Below, in pieces: positions 62,564 to 64,000 of a stretch of 64,000 nt of DNA (within the stretch, counting starts at the first letter, position 1; each line of letters starts with the position of its first letter). The stretch is from Xanthomonas sp. DAR 80977 (GTDB lineage Bacteria; Pseudomonadota; Gammaproteobacteria; Xanthomonadales; Xanthomonadaceae). The stretch is from contig NZ_CP162487.1 in assembly GCF_041240605.1 (NCBI RefSeq), positions 434,001 through 498,000 on the forward strand, in the 5' to 3' direction. Position numbers and translations under genes: made by a program. The notes below the pieces were generated by a model that was not told where the DNA came from, searched no databases, and worked only from the letters and a program-made list of their open reading frames with translations.

Positions 62564-63198
62564 ACCGCCTGAGCCGCGAACAGATCGCCGCGCGCGTGGC
62601 GCGCGACATCGCCGAGGGCGCCTACGTCAACCTCGGCATCGGCCTGCCGACCCTGGTCGCCAACTTCCTGCCCGCCGACAAGGAGATCTTCCTGCATTCG
62701 GAGAACGGCGTGCTCGGCATGGGCCCGGCGCCGGCGCCCGGCGCGGAGGACCCGGACCTGATCAACGCCGGCAAGCAGCCGGTGACGCTGCTGACCGGCG
62801 GCTGCTACTTCCACCATGCCGACTCGTTCGCGATGATGCGCAGCGGCCGCCTCGACGTGTGCGTGCTCGGCGCGTTCCAGGTCTCGGTGCATGGCGACCT
62901 GGCCAACTGGAGCACCGGCGCGCCCGATGCGATCCCGGCGGTCGGTGGCGCGATGGACCTGGCGATCGGCGCCAGGGACGTGTTCGTGATGATGGACCTG
63001 CTGACCAAGAGCGGCGACAGCAAGCTGGTCGCCGAATGCACCTATCCGCTGACCGGCCTGCGCTGCGTCTCGCGCGTCTACACCGACCTGGGCGTGTTCG
63101 CGGTCGGCAAGCACGGCGCCGCCGTCATCGAACTCGTCGACGGCGTGTCGCTGGACGAGCTGCAACGCCTGACCGGCCTGCCGCTGGCGCTGGCCTGA
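62560..63198 (+). CDS. pcaJ: 3-Oxoadipate CoA-transferase subunit B
   Basis: 212 residues from ATG 62560, translationally coupled to pcaI. YVNLGIGLPTLVANFL and the catalytic Glu in FLHSENGVLGMGP identify subunit B. GGCYFHHADSFAMMRSGRLD follows. Followed after 15 bases by the thiolase gene. Confidence 0.92.
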   Translation: MNRLSREQIAARVARDIAEGAYVNLGIGLPTLVANFLPADKEIFLHSENGVLGMGPAPAPGAEDPDLINAGKQPVTLLTGGCYFHHADSFAMMRSGRLDVCVLGAFQVSVHGDLANWSTGAPDAIPAVGGAMDLAIGARDVFVMMDLLTKSGDSKLVAECTYPLTGLRCVSRVYTDLGVFAVGKHGAAVIELVDGVSLDELQRLTGLPLALA

Positions 63199-63213
63199 CC
63201 TGGAGATTGCGCA

Positions 63214-64000
<787 letters not shown>

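Overview
The window is GC-rich chromosomal DNA from a gamma-proteobacterium, most likely a Xanthomonas. The main evidence is a chromosomal integron beside ilvD, the known xanthomonad location, plus xanthomonad-style intergenic repeats and aromatic-catabolism genes. The species cannot be settled from sequence alone.

Region 1 (1-5735) is an integron cassette array of lower GC than its surroundings. It holds thirteen cassette genes (the outermost cut by the window edge), all on the minus strand, separated by twelve attC sites of about 60 bp. Products are small membrane proteins, a zinc-ribbon protein, a TonB-C-like lipoprotein, a trypsin-like protease, a nuclease-like fragment and unknowns. The integrase gene (5735-6754, plus strand) looks intact, with every catalytic residue and the IntI-specific insertion. 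ilvD follows convergently.

Region 2 (9029-11125) has a ygiB/ygiC-type pair and a small coiled-coil protein.

Region 3 (11343-32262, minus strand) is the most unusual part. It is one long operon: a TpsB outer-membrane transporter, a DUF2341/LamG/ExbB fusion, ExbD, a TonB-like protein, a putative porin, two small exported proteins, and a 4014-residue filamentous-haemagglutinin-like TpsA. A PstS-like exported phosphate-binding-type protein lies just beyond it. The layout suggests a two-partner secretion system with its own proton-motive-force motor, resembling as I recall the Pdt locus of Pseudomonas aeruginosa. A shared 9-mer in front of both transcription units hints at co-regulation.

Region 4 (32577-39553, minus) is the conserved RDD / SpoIIM-like / DUF4129 / DUF4350 / MoxR / DUF58 operon, with 7-bp tandem tracts in inverted orientation between moxR and the DUF58 gene. 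A DUF2167 membrane protein and a gamma-carbonic-anhydrase-like protein follow.

Region 5 (41763-64000) is devoted largely to plant aromatic compounds. It has an exported beta-helix protein, an OprB-type porin, an exported type I dehydroquinate dehydratase and an aromatic-acid MFS importer. Then come a MarR regulator, an outer-membrane-type protein, coniferyl alcohol dehydrogenase, an aryl-aldehyde (vanillin) dehydrogenase, hydroxycinnamoyl-CoA hydratase-lyase, an NDP-forming feruloyl-CoA synthetase and an esterase. pobR/pobA, vanA-vanR-vanB and pcaIJF (pcaF cut by the window end) complete it. Together they would carry coniferyl alcohol, ferulate, coumarate, 4-hydroxybenzoate and vanillate toward protocatechuate and then the TCA cycle; the ring-cleavage genes are not in view. 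Candidate operators for MarR, PobR, VanR and a PcaR-type regulator are visible as palindromes. No rRNA, tRNA, CRISPR array or insertion sequence was recognised.
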